Below are positions 41,236 to 50,690 of a stretch of 64,000 bases of DNA, piece by piece; position 1 is the first letter of the stretch, and each line of letters opens with the position of its first letter. Both the position numbers and the translations under genes were made by a program. The notes under the pieces are model-generated. The model saw only the letters and a program-made list of their open reading frames with translations. It was not told the DNA's origin and did no database searches. Origin of the DNA: DATMAM01 sp035559995 (GTDB lineage: Bacteria > Desulfobacterota > Binatia > UBA9968). The stretch is taken from assembly GCA_035559995.1 (NCBI GenBank), contig DATMAM010000036.1, positions 1-64,000 of the forward strand, in the 5' to 3' direction.

Positions 41236-42120
41236 TCACAGTATTCCCGCCGCCTTGAGCTCGCGTTCGAGTCTCGCCACCGCCTCCTTCGGCATGGGCT
41301 CCGTTTCCCATTTCGGAAAGCGCTTCACGTCGAAGCCGCGCATGCGAAAAACCTCGCGCAGCGGAACGCGCCCGTACTTTCTGAGTTCGGCGGCGACCAG
41401 GCGCGCCGCCGTATCGACTTTTTTTTGCGCCTCCACCGCGCGCGCGTAATCCCTGCTCTCCAGCGCGCGCCACAACGCAACGCAGAGCTCAGGCACAAAG
41501 CTCGTGGGCGGGTTAATCATGCCCGCGACGCCGAACGGCACGAGGCCAAACAGGTTCGCATTGCCGGTAAAGACCGAAACGTCCGGCAGGAGCCGCACAT
41601 ATTCGAGCAACGCTCCCTGCCCGTAGGCCACCTTGATGCCCTCGAGAGCCGGCACGTGTTCTTTCATCCGCAGCGCCAGCCCCGGCGGGATGGAGATGCC
41701 GGAGTATTTGGGGTTTTCGTAGATAAAGATCGGGAGCGGCACCGCTTTCGCGGCCGCCCGGTAGTGCGCGACGATCTCATACTCCGTATGATCGGAATAA
41801 TAGTACGGCGGAACGATCGCGATCGCGTCCGCGCTGTGCGCGGCCGCATGCTCGGCCAGCTCGACCGTGCTCTCGGTGTCCGCGGTGCCGACGTGGACGA
41901 CGACCGGCACGCGCGCGCGCGCCTGATCGAGAGCGATGGCGGCGGCTCTCTTTCGTTCTTCCACCGACATCGCGGGTCCCTGGCCCGTCGATCCGAGGAC
42001 AAAGAGCCCCTGAACGCCGGCGCCGATATGAAAGTCCACGAGCTCTCGCATCACTTCTTCATCGACCCGCGCCTTTTCGTCGAAAGGCGTTATGATCGGC
42101 AACAAAACGCCGCGAATCAT
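41236..42120 (-). CDS. DapA/NAL-family aldolase (dihydrodipicolinate synthase-like)
   Basis: 294 residues, TIM-barrel class I aldolase. GVLLPIITPFDEKARVDEEV, GLFVLGSTGQGPAMSVEERK (GxxGE-like site with GSTGQ), the Tyr in IFIYENPKYSGISIP and the Schiff-base Lys in LEGIKVAYGQ. True DapA has GTTGE, so this is more likely a sugar-acid or aromatic-pathway member (KDG, hydroxybenzylidenepyruvate or similar). GAGGAGG precedes the ATG. It follows the Rieske gene by 16 bp, pointing to a ring-cleavage or side-chain aldolase role. Confidence 0.88.
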   Translation of the reverse strand: MIRGVLLPIITPFDEKARVDEEVMRELVDFHIGAGVQGLFVLGSTGQGPAMSVEERKRAAAIALDQARARVPVVVHVGTADTESTVELAEHAAAHSADAIAIVPPYYYSDHTEYEIVAHYRAAAKAVPLPIFIYENPKYSGISIPPGLALRMKEHVPALEGIKVAYGQGALLEYVRLLPDVSVFTGNANLFGLVPFGVAGMINPPTSFVPELCVALWRALESRDYARAVEAQKKVDTAARLVAAELRKYGRVPLREVFRMRGFDVKRFPKWETEPMPKEAVARLERELKAAGIL

Positions 42121-42136
42121 CGTTCCTCCTCTACGA

Positions 42137-43426
42137 TCACGCCCGTTTGGCGCGCACGCCGGCGAAGCTCTCGAGCTTAACGATCTCGTCGGCGCGCTCG
42201 GGGCTCAGAACTCCCCGCGGAGTTTCCCCGCGGAGCGCGCTCTCGATCGCCTCGAGAACGATTTTGCGAAATTTGATCACGCCGCGATCCGACGCGCCGA
42301 GCTGCTCCTGGCGGACGCCGAGCAGTCCCTGGGTCGACTGCGTCATCAAATCCTCCTGCCGGATGTTGCCCCTGAAGGGCATGTACTTCCGCTTGTCGTA
42401 CCGTTTGACTTCTTGCTTCGGCGTCTCGCGCGCGCGCATCTCGGCGAGCTTGGCGAAAAATTCCGGGTCCGGGCCCGTGTAATAGTCAACGGTGAAAATC
42501 ATGAAATGGCCGTCGTCATTCGGGGTAAGAAAAAGCATATGCTCGCACTGCGAGCCCCGGCGCATGAGCGCCGCCTCACCGAGCTTCGCGTGCACGAACT
42601 CGGTATCCCCCACCTGGATGATGCTCGGCAGCGCAAGGCTCATCTCGTCGACAAACTCGCTTTCAGGGGTCGGGCCCGGCTTGGTCATGACGACTTTCAT
42701 GCCGTAGTCCGTTTCGACGAAGTCAAAAGCCGGCATGTCGCGATAGCTGAAAAAGTGATTTCCCCAGCTCTGCTCGCCGTAGCCGGCGTGCCGGTGCAGG
42801 ATGCAGATGTGCGCCGGATCGGCGGAGTTCTCGAAGAAGTTGAACCAGTTGTACTCGCAGTGGCGGACGGGCTCGATTTGCCGCTGCCCGCCGCGGTCCA
42901 CAAGCGGCGAATATTTCGGCAGCGGCGGCGGATTTTCCCGATTCGGTCCCAGATACGCAAAGATCAAACCGCCCTGCTCTCGCACCGGATACGAGAGATG
43001 CTTCACCTTCTCGGGGAATTTGCTGCCCTTCGGCTCCGCCGGCATTTCCAGACATCGCCCGCCGACATCGAACAGCCATCCGTGATAGGGGCAGCGAAGC
43101 CCGCCGTCTTCGATGTCGCCGTACTCGAGAGAAGTCCCGCGATGCGGGCAGTGCAGGCCCAGGAGTCCGAGCCGGCCAAACTCATCGCGGAACAAAACCA
43201 GCTCTTCGCCCAAAACTTTGACGGCTTGTGGAATGTCATGGAGATCGCGCGCCGCGCCCACCGCGACCCAGTAACGGCGAAACCACTCGCCCGCCGGAGT
43301 TCCGGGACCGATATGCGGGATGTCCGCCAGGGTAACTTTCTTGCTTTTCCGCTTGCCGCCCGGTTTCACAGTGGGTGACGCCTCAGAGGCCCAATTTGAA
43401 ATTTGAGATCCGCCATGATCTGCCAT
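42137..43426 (-). CDS. Rieske non-haem iron oxygenase (phthalate 4,5-dioxygenase-like)
   Basis: 429 residues. Rieske cluster ligands in GLHCPHRGTSLEYG and LRCPYHGWLFDVGG; mononuclear iron site NFFENSADPAHICILHRHAG with the Asp and two His. The layout is that of one-component alpha subunits of the phthalate dioxygenase group, which need a separate reductase; none is seen nearby. The ATG at 43426 lies in a repeat-like AT-rich stretch and the first 30 residues look non-homologous, so translation may begin later, for example at the GTG of VKPGGKRK. First enzyme gene of the leftward run. Confidence 0.92.
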   Translation of the reverse strand: MADHGGSQISNWASEASPTVKPGGKRKSKKVTLADIPHIGPGTPAGEWFRRYWVAVGAARDLHDIPQAVKVLGEELVLFRDEFGRLGLLGLHCPHRGTSLEYGDIEDGGLRCPYHGWLFDVGGRCLEMPAEPKGSKFPEKVKHLSYPVREQGGLIFAYLGPNRENPPPLPKYSPLVDRGGQRQIEPVRHCEYNWFNFFENSADPAHICILHRHAGYGEQSWGNHFFSYRDMPAFDFVETDYGMKVVMTKPGPTPESEFVDEMSLALPSIIQVGDTEFVHAKLGEAALMRRGSQCEHMLFLTPNDDGHFMIFTVDYYTGPDPEFFAKLAEMRARETPKQEVKRYDKRKYMPFRGNIRQEDLMTQSTQGLLGVRQEQLGASDRGVIKFRKIVLEAIESALRGETPRGVLSPERADEIVKLESFAGVRAKRA

Positions 43427-43456
43427 TTGCAATTCCGAGCGTAGCGAGGTCTGGCC

Positions 43457-44590
43457 CTAGCGCTTGCCTGCCTGCGCCAGCGCTTTCTCGACGATGTCGT
43501 AGATCGGCGTCATATCGATATACTCCGGTTTGTCCACCAGCAGGTACTTGACCCCCTCGACGCGCCGCACCTCGCTGCGCACCGCATCCTTCGGGATATC
43601 GACGCGCAGCGATTCCTCGGAGTTGTTCGGCGTGTTGACCGTGCGCTGGAAGGTGATCTGCCCTTCGCGCGACAGCAGCCAGTTGACAAACACGCGCGCG
43701 GCGTTTGGATGCGGCGCCTGGCTCGGCAGAGCAATCGACCCCATGTTGCCCGCGGAGATGGTACGGCTTTCTTTCCACCGCGCGGTGCGAAACTGATCGA
43801 CAGGCAGTCCTTGCGACTTTGCCCGCAGGATCTCGGAGCAGAAAAAGCAGATGGCGAATTTGCCGTGCGCGAGCCAATCCGTCGCCTGGCGAATTTCGCG
43901 CGTCAGGGTCACGTCCATCTCGCCGTACAGCCGCCGGATGAACTCGGCACCCAGTTCCGGCGTATGGTAAAACATCCTCAGCCCGATCCGCTGGCTGCCG
44001 GAGATTTTCGGATCGCGCGATAGAATTTTCCCTTTCCATTTAGGTTGGAGAAAATCCCAGTGGGAACGAATCTCTCCGGGATCCACGGATTTGGTGTGGT
44101 AAGAAATATACTCGGGGACGTTGCCGACGTAGACGAAGATATACCGCCCTTCAGGGTCGATGTAATGATGCTGGCCGAGCCACCATTTCGACTCATCGAC
44201 CACCTCGGGAAGGATGAGCGCGTCGCGGACGCTGTCCAAGATTTTAGCGCGATAGAAAACCTCATACGCCGTGGTTGTTCCGGCGATGTGCACGTCGACC
44301 AGATACTTGCCCGCGCGCCGCTCGGCCATGACACGCGGCGCCAGCGTATTGCCCCGGCCCGGGGTCGTAATGACCTGGATCTCGGGAAATTTTTTTTGAA
44401 ACGCCTCCGCCACCGCGCCGAGCTCGCCTTCCCCTTGAAACATGTAGAGCGACAGCTTTCCTTCTTTTTTCGCCGCCTGCACCGTGCGCTCCCACTCGGC
44501 TTGCCAGCTCGGTTGCGCGTCGGCGGCACAAGCGATGCTCGCCGGCAAGGCGAAAAAGGAAAGAATCAAGATCGAAGCGATAAAGGTCAT
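43457..44590 (-). CDS. ABC transporter extracellular binding protein (iron/spermidine type)
   Basis: 377 residues. Signal peptide (TFIASILILSFFALPASIAC) with a possible cleavage at ACAADAQ, then the class II binding fold: ERTVQAAKKEGKLSLYMFQG, VITTPGRGNTLAPRVMAERR, HWDFLQPKWKGKILSRDP and SQAPHPNAARVFVNWLLSRE. GGAGGT lies seven bases before the ATG. No permease or ATPase is adjacent. It stands first in the catabolic run, so it may bind the substrate of the Rieske pathway or an iron compound. Confidence 0.9.
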   Translation of the reverse strand: MTFIASILILSFFALPASIACAADAQPSWQAEWERTVQAAKKEGKLSLYMFQGEGELGAVAEAFQKKFPEIQVITTPGRGNTLAPRVMAERRAGKYLVDVHIAGTTTAYEVFYRAKILDSVRDALILPEVVDESKWWLGQHHYIDPEGRYIFVYVGNVPEYISYHTKSVDPGEIRSHWDFLQPKWKGKILSRDPKISGSQRIGLRMFYHTPELGAEFIRRLYGEMDVTLTREIRQATDWLAHGKFAICFFCSEILRAKSQGLPVDQFRTARWKESRTISAGNMGSIALPSQAPHPNAARVFVNWLLSREGQITFQRTVNTPNNSEESLRVDIPKDAVRSEVRRVEGVKYLLVDKPEYIDMTPIYDIVEKALAQAGKR

Positions 44591-45142
44591 GGCGTAACCT
44601 CCGGGTCTCGCGCAAGCGACCCTCGAGCCGAGCCCAAAAATCTCGTTTTTCTTTTCGGTTCTCGACCGGCGCTCGCCGTTGGCTCGGGCGGCCCGGCGCT
44701 CCCGGGCAAGCTGAGCGCAAACGCGCCGAGGCCAGAAGACTGGCGACAAAACGACCTCGGATCCGCGGCCAGACCCAACCATACCACCTGAACGCGGGGT
44801 TGGCGAGCCGCGCGCGGCGCGATCCAACCAACCCCGCGAGCGATGTCGGATCGCGCTCAGGTCCTTGCTCAGCGGCAATACCAGGCGCGCCGCGCAAAGC
44901 ACCTGCAATAGCCGTTGCGTGCTGTTATAGTGAGCGGGCCATGCGGATTGGGCCTAGCTTAGCTAAGCTAGTCAAGTCGTGGGGCGTGTGAGCGAGCTCA
45001 ATATCCCGCGACATAGTTGGACCGTCCTGTTCTGCGCGCGACCGGACGACGCAACCGGCGTCCGTGCGGCGCGAGAGCTCAGGCGGGCCGGGTGGCGGCG
45101 GGCCCGCCACGCGCGTTCGGCGCGCTAAACGCGGCGCGAATC
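44591..45142. promoter_or_regulatory. 552-bp gap upstream of catabolic run
   Basis: It lies between ndh and the first gene of the leftward run and must hold the promoter of that run. The clearest element is an 18-bp perfect palindrome at 44954-44971. No gene and no sigma-54 motif with good halves were found. Confidence 0.5.
44954..44971. promoter_or_regulatory. 18-bp perfect palindrome
   Basis: CTAGCTTAGCTAAGCTAG is a perfect inverted repeat in an AT-richer part of the gap, about 365 bp upstream of the binding-protein gene. It is a candidate operator for a dimeric regulator. Confidence 0.5.
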
Positions 45143-46561
45143 TCAGAGGCGCGAATTTGGCTCAGCGCGGTCGGGACCGGGACGCGCGCCGTGCTCGGCA
45201 GCGATTTCTTTGCTGAAATCGAAGTCGGTCGTCGAGGGACCGGTGATCAGCCGAGCCCCGCGATTGAACGTCAGGTCCTCGATTGCCCATTGGACGAAGA
45301 CCAGGAGGCGATTTTGAAACTGGACGAGATACATCAGGTGGACCAGCGCCCAAACGATCCACGCCAGGAACCCGGAGATATGAAAGCCGAAGATGTTCGC
45401 CACCGCCGCCCATCGCCCGATGACGGCGAGCATCCCTTTATCGAGATATTTGAAAGGAGCTATTTCGGTTGCGCCGTGCAATTTCTGGACGATCGCTTTT
45501 GCCGCGTACGTCCCTTGCTGCATCGCCACCGGAGCTAAACCCGGAAGCGGTTTGCCGTCCGCGCCGAGCGCGAGCGCGAGGTCGCCGACGACGTAGATGT
45601 CCGGATAGCCGGGCACCGTGAGGTCGGGATTGACCTTGATCCGGCCGCCCCTGTCGGTCTCGGCGCTGGTACGCTTCGCCAAGGTCCTCCCGAACGCGCA
45701 AACGGTGACGCCCCCAGCCCAGATCACCGTTTTGGCGTTCAAGCGGCGCCTGTCGTCGCCCGCCGCGATGGTTACGCCTTCTCGGTCGATCTCCTCGACC
45801 ATGACGCCGGTCTCGATTCCCACGCCCAGCTTTGCCAGGGAGCGCGCCGCCTTCTCCGCCAGATCCTCCGGGAAAGTCGGAAGAATGCGCGGCGCTCCGT
45901 CGAGCAGAACGATTTCGGCCTCTTCGGGCCGTATCGAGCGAAAATCATTTCTGAGCGTCTGGCGCGCGATCTCGCCGATGGCGCCGGCGAGCTCGACGCC
46001 CGTAGCGCCGGCGCCGACAATGACGAAGGTCAGCCAGGCACGCCGCCGCTGCGGGTCCGAGATCCGCTCGGCAACTTCAAAAGCATAAAGGATCTTGTGC
46101 CGGATGTTCGTCGCCTCCTCGATGCTTTTCATCCCGGGCGCCCATTCGCGCCATCCATCCCGGCCGTAATAAAAGGTCTGCGAGCCCGCGGCGACGATGA
46201 GCGAGTCGTACTCGAAGCTCGCGCCGTCGGCGAGCATGACGCGCTTGGCACGCGGATCGACATCGGCGACCTCGCCCAATAGGACGCGTGTGTTTTTCTG
46301 CCGGCTAAACACGCTGCGCAGGGGAGCGGAGATTTCGCCCGGCGAGAGCGATCCGGTCGCGACCTGGTAGAGAAGCGGCTGAAAGAGGTGATAATTGCGC
46401 CGGTCGATCAGCGTCACCTCGACGGGCGCCGATCTCAACGCCCGCGCCGCGCGGAGCCCGCCGAACCCGCCGCCGACGATGACGACGCGCCAGGGTTTGC
46501 GCTGAGCGTCCTCGCCGTTCGGGCTTCGCGCCGTCAAATTCGTGTCGTTCGCGCCAGCCAT
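45143..46561 (-). CDS. ndh: Type II NADH dehydrogenase (NDH-2)
   Basis: 472 residues. FAD-binding VVIVGGGFGGLRAARALRSA, quinone/FAD motif RRNYHLFQPLLYQVATGSLS, NADH-binding TFVIVGAGATGVELAGAIGE, the second FAD motif PDIYVVGDLALALGADGKPL with APVAMQQGTYAAK, and C-terminal amphipathic and hydrophobic segments (GFHISGFLAWIVWALVHLMY) for membrane attachment. It oxidises NADH with quinone without pumping protons. The ATG at 46561 lacks an obvious ribosome site. Confidence 0.94.
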   Translation of the reverse strand: MAGANDTNLTARSPNGEDAQRKPWRVVIVGGGFGGLRAARALRSAPVEVTLIDRRNYHLFQPLLYQVATGSLSPGEISAPLRSVFSRQKNTRVLLGEVADVDPRAKRVMLADGASFEYDSLIVAAGSQTFYYGRDGWREWAPGMKSIEEATNIRHKILYAFEVAERISDPQRRRAWLTFVIVGAGATGVELAGAIGEIARQTLRNDFRSIRPEEAEIVLLDGAPRILPTFPEDLAEKAARSLAKLGVGIETGVMVEEIDREGVTIAAGDDRRRLNAKTVIWAGGVTVCAFGRTLAKRTSAETDRGGRIKVNPDLTVPGYPDIYVVGDLALALGADGKPLPGLAPVAMQQGTYAAKAIVQKLHGATEIAPFKYLDKGMLAVIGRWAAVANIFGFHISGFLAWIVWALVHLMYLVQFQNRLLVFVQWAIEDLTFNRGARLITGPSTTDFDFSKEIAAEHGARPGPDRAEPNSRL

Positions 46562-46641
46562 GCTTTGAGCGCGGTCTCCCCTAACTAAGACTGTAAAATA
46601 CCGCCACGCAACGAGCCACGCGGCGGCACGGGCGCGCCGCT

Positions 46642-46680
46642 AAAAAGGGGTCAGGTACCGTTCGGCAAAGTACCCGACCC
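46642..46680 (-). terminator. Rho-independent terminator after pgi
   Basis: On the minus strand GGGTCGGGTAC pairs with GTACCTGACCC (one mismatch) across an 11-nt loop and is followed by CTTTTT. It lies 40 bp past the pgi stop and ahead of the ndh start. Confidence 0.7.
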
Positions 46681-46719
46681 GTTGCGGCCGGTTGGGGTTT
46701 TGCGCCAGCGCTTGAGATT

Positions 46720-48363
46720 TTATCGCGTCTTTCTGAATTTTCGGTGGCGCCGGATGAGCCGATTCGTGGAGCTGTCGTGGCCGAGAGCCGGCTCGCTCTC
46801 GCTTTCGAGCTCCGCGACAATGCGCTCCGCGAGGACTTTTCCGAGCTCGACTCCCCACTGATCGAAAGAATCGATGTTCCAGATAACTCCCTGAGTGAAA
46901 ACGCTGTGCTCGTAGAGAGCGACGAGCTTGCCGAGGGTCGCGGGCGTAAGCCGTTCGGCGAGAAGTATGTTCGACGGCCGGTTGCCCGGGAAAACGCGAT
47001 GGGGCACGAGCCGGTCCGGCGTGCCCTCGGCTTTTACCTCCTCGGCGGTTTTCCCGAAGGCCAAGGCCTCCGCCTGAGCGAAGACATTGGCGAGGAGCGT
47101 GTCGTGGTGGCGCCCGAGGGGGTTGAGCGTGTGATGAAACGCGATGAAATCGCACGGCACGAGCCTGGTTCCCTGATGGATCAGCTGATAGAACGAATGC
47201 TGGCCGTTGGTTCCCGGCTCGCCCCAATAGATCGGGCCGGTGTCATAGGTGACTTTCATGCCGTCGAGCGTGACCTGCTTGCCGTTGCTCTCCATCGCCA
47301 GTTGCTGGAGATAGGCCGGGAATCGCTTCAGGTACTGCTCGTACGGCAACACGGCGACCGTCTGGGCGCCGAAGAAGTTGTTGTACCAAACGGTCAACAG
47401 CCCCATGAGCACCGGCAGGTTGCGCTCGAATGGCGCCGTGCGAAAGTGCTCGTCCATCTGGTGAAAACCGTCGAGCATCGCGCGGAAGTTATCCGGGCCG
47501 ATCGCGATCATCGTCGAAAGGCCGATGGCGGAATCCATCGAGTAGCGCCCGCCGACCCAGTCCCAGAAGCCGAACATGTTGCCCGTGTCGATGCCGAACT
47601 TCGCGACCTCGGCCGCGTTGGTCGATACCGCGACAAAGTGCTTGGCGACGGACCTTTCATCGCCGTGGAAGCCCGCCAGCGACCATGCGCGCGCGGCGCG
47701 GGCGTTCATCATGGTTTCGAGCGTCGTGAAGGTCTTTGACGAGATGATGAAGAGAGTTTCCGCCGGATCGAGGTCCCGAACGGCCTCGGCGAAATCGGTA
47801 CCGTCGACGTTGGAAACAAAACGAAACGTCAGCGCGCGCTCGCTGTAGTGCTTGAGCGCCTCGTAGGCCATGACCGGCCCGAGGTCGGAGCCGCCGATGC
47901 CGATGTTGACGACGTTGCGCATCCGCTTGCCGCTGTGCCCTTTCCATTCTCCGGCCCGGACGCGATTCGCAAAGTCGGTCATCCTGTCGAGGACGGCATG
48001 GACGCCGGGCACCACATCCGCGCCGTCGACGACGATCGACGCTCCTTTGGGCGCGCGCAGCGCCACGTGCAAGGCCGCGCGGTTCTCCGTGACGTTGATC
48101 TTCTCGCCCCGGAACATGGCGTCGATGCGTTCGCGCAGTCGAGATTCATCCGCGAGCCGCAAAAGAAGCTCGAGGGTCTCGTCGGTGATGCGGTTCTTCG
48201 AGTAATCGAGATAGAAACCGACGGCCTCGGCGGTCATGCGCTCGGCGCGCTTCGGGTCCTGCGCGAACAGCGCGCGCAGGTGCAGCCCGCGAATCGTTTG
48301 ATAGTGAGCGGCGAGGGCCTTCCATGACTGACGTTCCGTCAGGGGTTTTATGCCGGCGTCCAT
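46720..48363 (-). CDS. pgi: Glucose-6-phosphate isomerase
   Basis: 547 residues, the long bacterial/eukaryotic form. Signatures VVNIGIGGSDLGPVMAYEAL, FIISSKTFTTLETMMNARAA, GNMFGFWDWVGGRYSMDSAI with the catalytic region, QQLAMESNGKQVTLDGM and GEPGTNGQHSFYQLIHQGTR, ending NIDSFDQWGVELGKVLAERI. It interconverts glucose and fructose 6-phosphate, the step after the FBP aldolase/phosphatase encoded at 9.7 kb. It has its own terminator downstream. Confidence 0.97.
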   Translation of the reverse strand: MDAGIKPLTERQSWKALAAHYQTIRGLHLRALFAQDPKRAERMTAEAVGFYLDYSKNRITDETLELLLRLADESRLRERIDAMFRGEKINVTENRAALHVALRAPKGASIVVDGADVVPGVHAVLDRMTDFANRVRAGEWKGHSGKRMRNVVNIGIGGSDLGPVMAYEALKHYSERALTFRFVSNVDGTDFAEAVRDLDPAETLFIISSKTFTTLETMMNARAARAWSLAGFHGDERSVAKHFVAVSTNAAEVAKFGIDTGNMFGFWDWVGGRYSMDSAIGLSTMIAIGPDNFRAMLDGFHQMDEHFRTAPFERNLPVLMGLLTVWYNNFFGAQTVAVLPYEQYLKRFPAYLQQLAMESNGKQVTLDGMKVTYDTGPIYWGEPGTNGQHSFYQLIHQGTRLVPCDFIAFHHTLNPLGRHHDTLLANVFAQAEALAFGKTAEEVKAEGTPDRLVPHRVFPGNRPSNILLAERLTPATLGKLVALYEHSVFTQGVIWNIDSFDQWGVELGKVLAERIVAELESESEPALGHDSSTNRLIRRHRKFRKTR

Positions 48364-48618
48364 TTCCGACCCCTTTCATTGCGGTCCACTTGCAAGGGAA
48401 CGCATTGCGGGCACGCTACGACCTGTTGACGGATGGCGTCACGCTCGCCCGGGAGCCACGTCGTCTTCGATGCCGGCGGGACCGCTTGACACCACGTCAA
48501 GAATCGTTTGCCGTCATCGTTTGAAGCCATCGAACGATTCTATAGCCGGGCGCGGCTGGGTGTGCGCCCTATCGTGCCGAGGCGGTGACGTTCGTTTCGG
48601 GCGCGGCGCGCGGAATTT

Positions 48619-48646
48619 CCGCGGGCGTATCGCGGTACGCCCGCGG
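48619..48646. repeat. Strong hairpin after hydrolase gene
   Basis: CCGCGGGCGTA and TACGCCCGCGG form a perfect 11-pair stem around a six-base loop, eight bases past the stop of the dienelactone hydrolase gene (minus strand). There is no T-run, so it may protect the 3' end or act as a weak terminator. Confidence 0.55.
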
Positions 48647-48653
48647 ATGCCGT

Positions 48654-49328
48654 CTAGCGCAAGTATTTGGCAAAGAAATCGGTGGTGCGCTGCCAGGCCA
48701 ATTTGGCGGCCTCGGCATCGTAGGTGTTGATCAGGTTGGCTTCGTTGCCGAAGCCGTGGTTTGCGTCGTACCAGTAGCTCTCGAAATTGACCTTGCCTTC
48801 GCGCAGCTTGGCTTCCAGAGCGCGCGCCTGCTCCGGCGTGAAGAACTGGTCCTTGGACGCGAAATGAAATTGGACAGGGATCGAGATCGTTCTGACGTCG
48901 GCCGCCCCTTCCGGCGGGAAGCCGTACCAGGATGAGGCGGCGTCCAGTTCCTTTACAAAAACAGCCGAAAGCACGGTCAGCGCTCCTCCCATGCAGAAGC
49001 CGACCACACCGGCCTTGGGGCTGGTCTTTTTGAGCTCCTGAACGGCGCCGCGAATGTCCTGCGTCGCGGCGTCGGCGAAGTCGAGCTGCGTCATCAGGTG
49101 ATTCGCTTCTTGGACCTCCACGGTCACCTTGCCGCGATACAGATCCGGCACCAGGGCGCGATAGCCGAGATCCGCCAACCGGTTGGCAACGCCTTTGATT
49201 TGATCGTTGAGGCCCCACCATTCCTGGATGACCACCACGCCGGGAGCGCGATCGCCCGCGGCAGGCTCGGCGTAATATCCGGAGCAATCTTTCCCGTCCG
49301 GTCGCTTAAAAGAGATCATTTCGCCCAT
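48654..49328 (-). CDS. Dienelactone hydrolase family protein
   Basis: 224 residues, alpha/beta hydrolase with the Cys-His-Asp triad of this family: nucleophile VVGFCMGGALTVLS, Asp in FHFASKDQFFTPEQA and His in YDANHGFGNEAN. An N-terminal VVVIQEWWGLNDQIKGVANR with the ENWG-like segment is typical. It opens lactones or esters, often in aromatic degradation. AGGAGGA precedes the ATG. A single transcription unit bounded by a hairpin downstream. Confidence 0.93.
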   Translation of the reverse strand: MGEMISFKRPDGKDCSGYYAEPAAGDRAPGVVVIQEWWGLNDQIKGVANRLADLGYRALVPDLYRGKVTVEVQEANHLMTQLDFADAATQDIRGAVQELKKTSPKAGVVGFCMGGALTVLSAVFVKELDAASSWYGFPPEGAADVRTISIPVQFHFASKDQFFTPEQARALEAKLREGKVNFESYWYDANHGFGNEANLINTYDAEAAKLAWQRTTDFFAKYLR

Positions 49329-49571
49329 GACAGTCCTCCTCGTTTATTTTAGGGGCTGGGTTTTTCGCGAACTCACCGGCAAGTTAATCGAGCGCGATAG
49401 GGATGTCAACGCGGTCCGATGAATATCGTCTCGGTCGGCGCTTGCGTCGGGATCGCCATTTTTTTGCCGCCCTTGCTGCGGTACGCGCGGCCATCGTTGC
49501 GCCGGGCTCGGTGCACTCGCGGAGTTCTCGGCGCCAGATTGCGCCGAACGCGACGGCTCATCTTCTGGACT

Positions 49572-50681
49572 TTAGCCCTGCAGCGCAGTTGTAGGCGTAG
49601 GGACGACGACGCAGGCCTCGGGGGCGAAGATCAGATGCACCTGCTGGCCTTCCGCAAGAAGGCTCCTCGGGTGGAGGCGCGCGCAGACTTTTTGCCCCTG
49701 AGCATCGACGACGCAATCCAGGGAATCGCCGCGGAACACGATCTTTTCCAATTTTCCTTGGATCGCGTTTTCTTCCCGGTTGGGCGCGCCGGTGCTGACC
49801 GCGAAGTCCTCGGGCCGGACCGCGATCAGAACTTTTTCCCCGCGCTTGGCGCCGGCGGGAAGCAGGCAGCGGATGCGGCCCTGGCGCGCTTCGACCGTTC
49901 CCTTGCCGTTAGCGTCCGCTTCAAGAACCGATCCCTCGAAGAAGTTGACCTGGCCGATAAACTCGGCGACGAGCTTGGAAGCCGGGCGAAGGTAAAGATC
50001 TCGCGGCTTTGCCTCCTGGAGCAGCACTCCTTTTTGCATCACGGCGATGCGGTCGGACATCGCGAGCGCTTCGGACTGGTCATGCGTGACATAGACGGTC
50101 GTGATCCCCAAGCGGCGCACGAGCTCTTTGACCTCGAGCCGCAGCTCCTCGCGGAGTTTGGCGTCGAGGTTGCTAAGCGGCTCGTCGAGGAGCAGGACTT
50201 TGGGCCGCGACACCAACGCGCGCGCGAGCGCGACGCGCTGCTGCTGCCCGCCGCTGAGAAGGGGCGCCGGCCTTTGCGCGAGGTCTTCGATTTGCACGAG
50301 CGCGAGCGCCTCCATCACGCGTTCTTTGATTTCGGCTTTGGAAAATTTTGTCTTGCCGTGCTTGAGCGGAAAGCCGACGTTGTCGAACACGGTCAGGTGC
50401 GGCCAGATCGCGTAGGATTGAAAAACCATCCCGATGCCCCGGCCTTCCGGCGGGACGATGCCTCGCCCGGAAGCAACCGCGGTGTCGCCGATGAAAATTT
50501 CCCCCGAGGTGGGATCTTCGAGCCCGGCGATGCACCGGAGCGTGGTCGTTTTGCCGCAGCCGCTCGGGCCGAGCAGGGTATAAAATTCGCCCGCCTCGAC
50601 GCGGAAGCTGATGCCGTTGACCGCGCCGACCTCTCCCTCGGCCGTGGGAAACCTCTTCGTGAGATTCTTGACCGTGATCAA
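49572..50681 (-). CDS. ABC transporter ATPase (Fe3+/polyamine type)
   Basis: 369 residues. Walker A LLGPSGCGKTTTLRCIAGLE, Q-loop MVFQSYAIWPHLTVFDNV, signature LLSGGQQQRVALARALVSRP, Walker B KVLLLDEPLSNLDAKLR, H-loop TVYVTHDQSEA, and a C-terminal TOBE/OB regulatory domain (about 240-365, FIGQVNFFEGSVLEADANGK). The start is TTG at 50681 with AGGAG seven bases upstream. It is the last gene of the operon after binding protein, permease and peptidase. Confidence 0.94.
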   Translation of the reverse strand: MITVKNLTKRFPTAEGEVGAVNGISFRVEAGEFYTLLGPSGCGKTTTLRCIAGLEDPTSGEIFIGDTAVASGRGIVPPEGRGIGMVFQSYAIWPHLTVFDNVGFPLKHGKTKFSKAEIKERVMEALALVQIEDLAQRPAPLLSGGQQQRVALARALVSRPKVLLLDEPLSNLDAKLREELRLEVKELVRRLGITTVYVTHDQSEALAMSDRIAVMQKGVLLQEAKPRDLYLRPASKLVAEFIGQVNFFEGSVLEADANGKGTVEARQGRIRCLLPAGAKRGEKVLIAVRPEDFAVSTGAPNREENAIQGKLEKIVFRGDSLDCVVDAQGQKVCARLHPRSLLAEGQQVHLIFAPEACVVVPTPTTALQG

Positions 50682-50690
50682 GCGGCGCTC

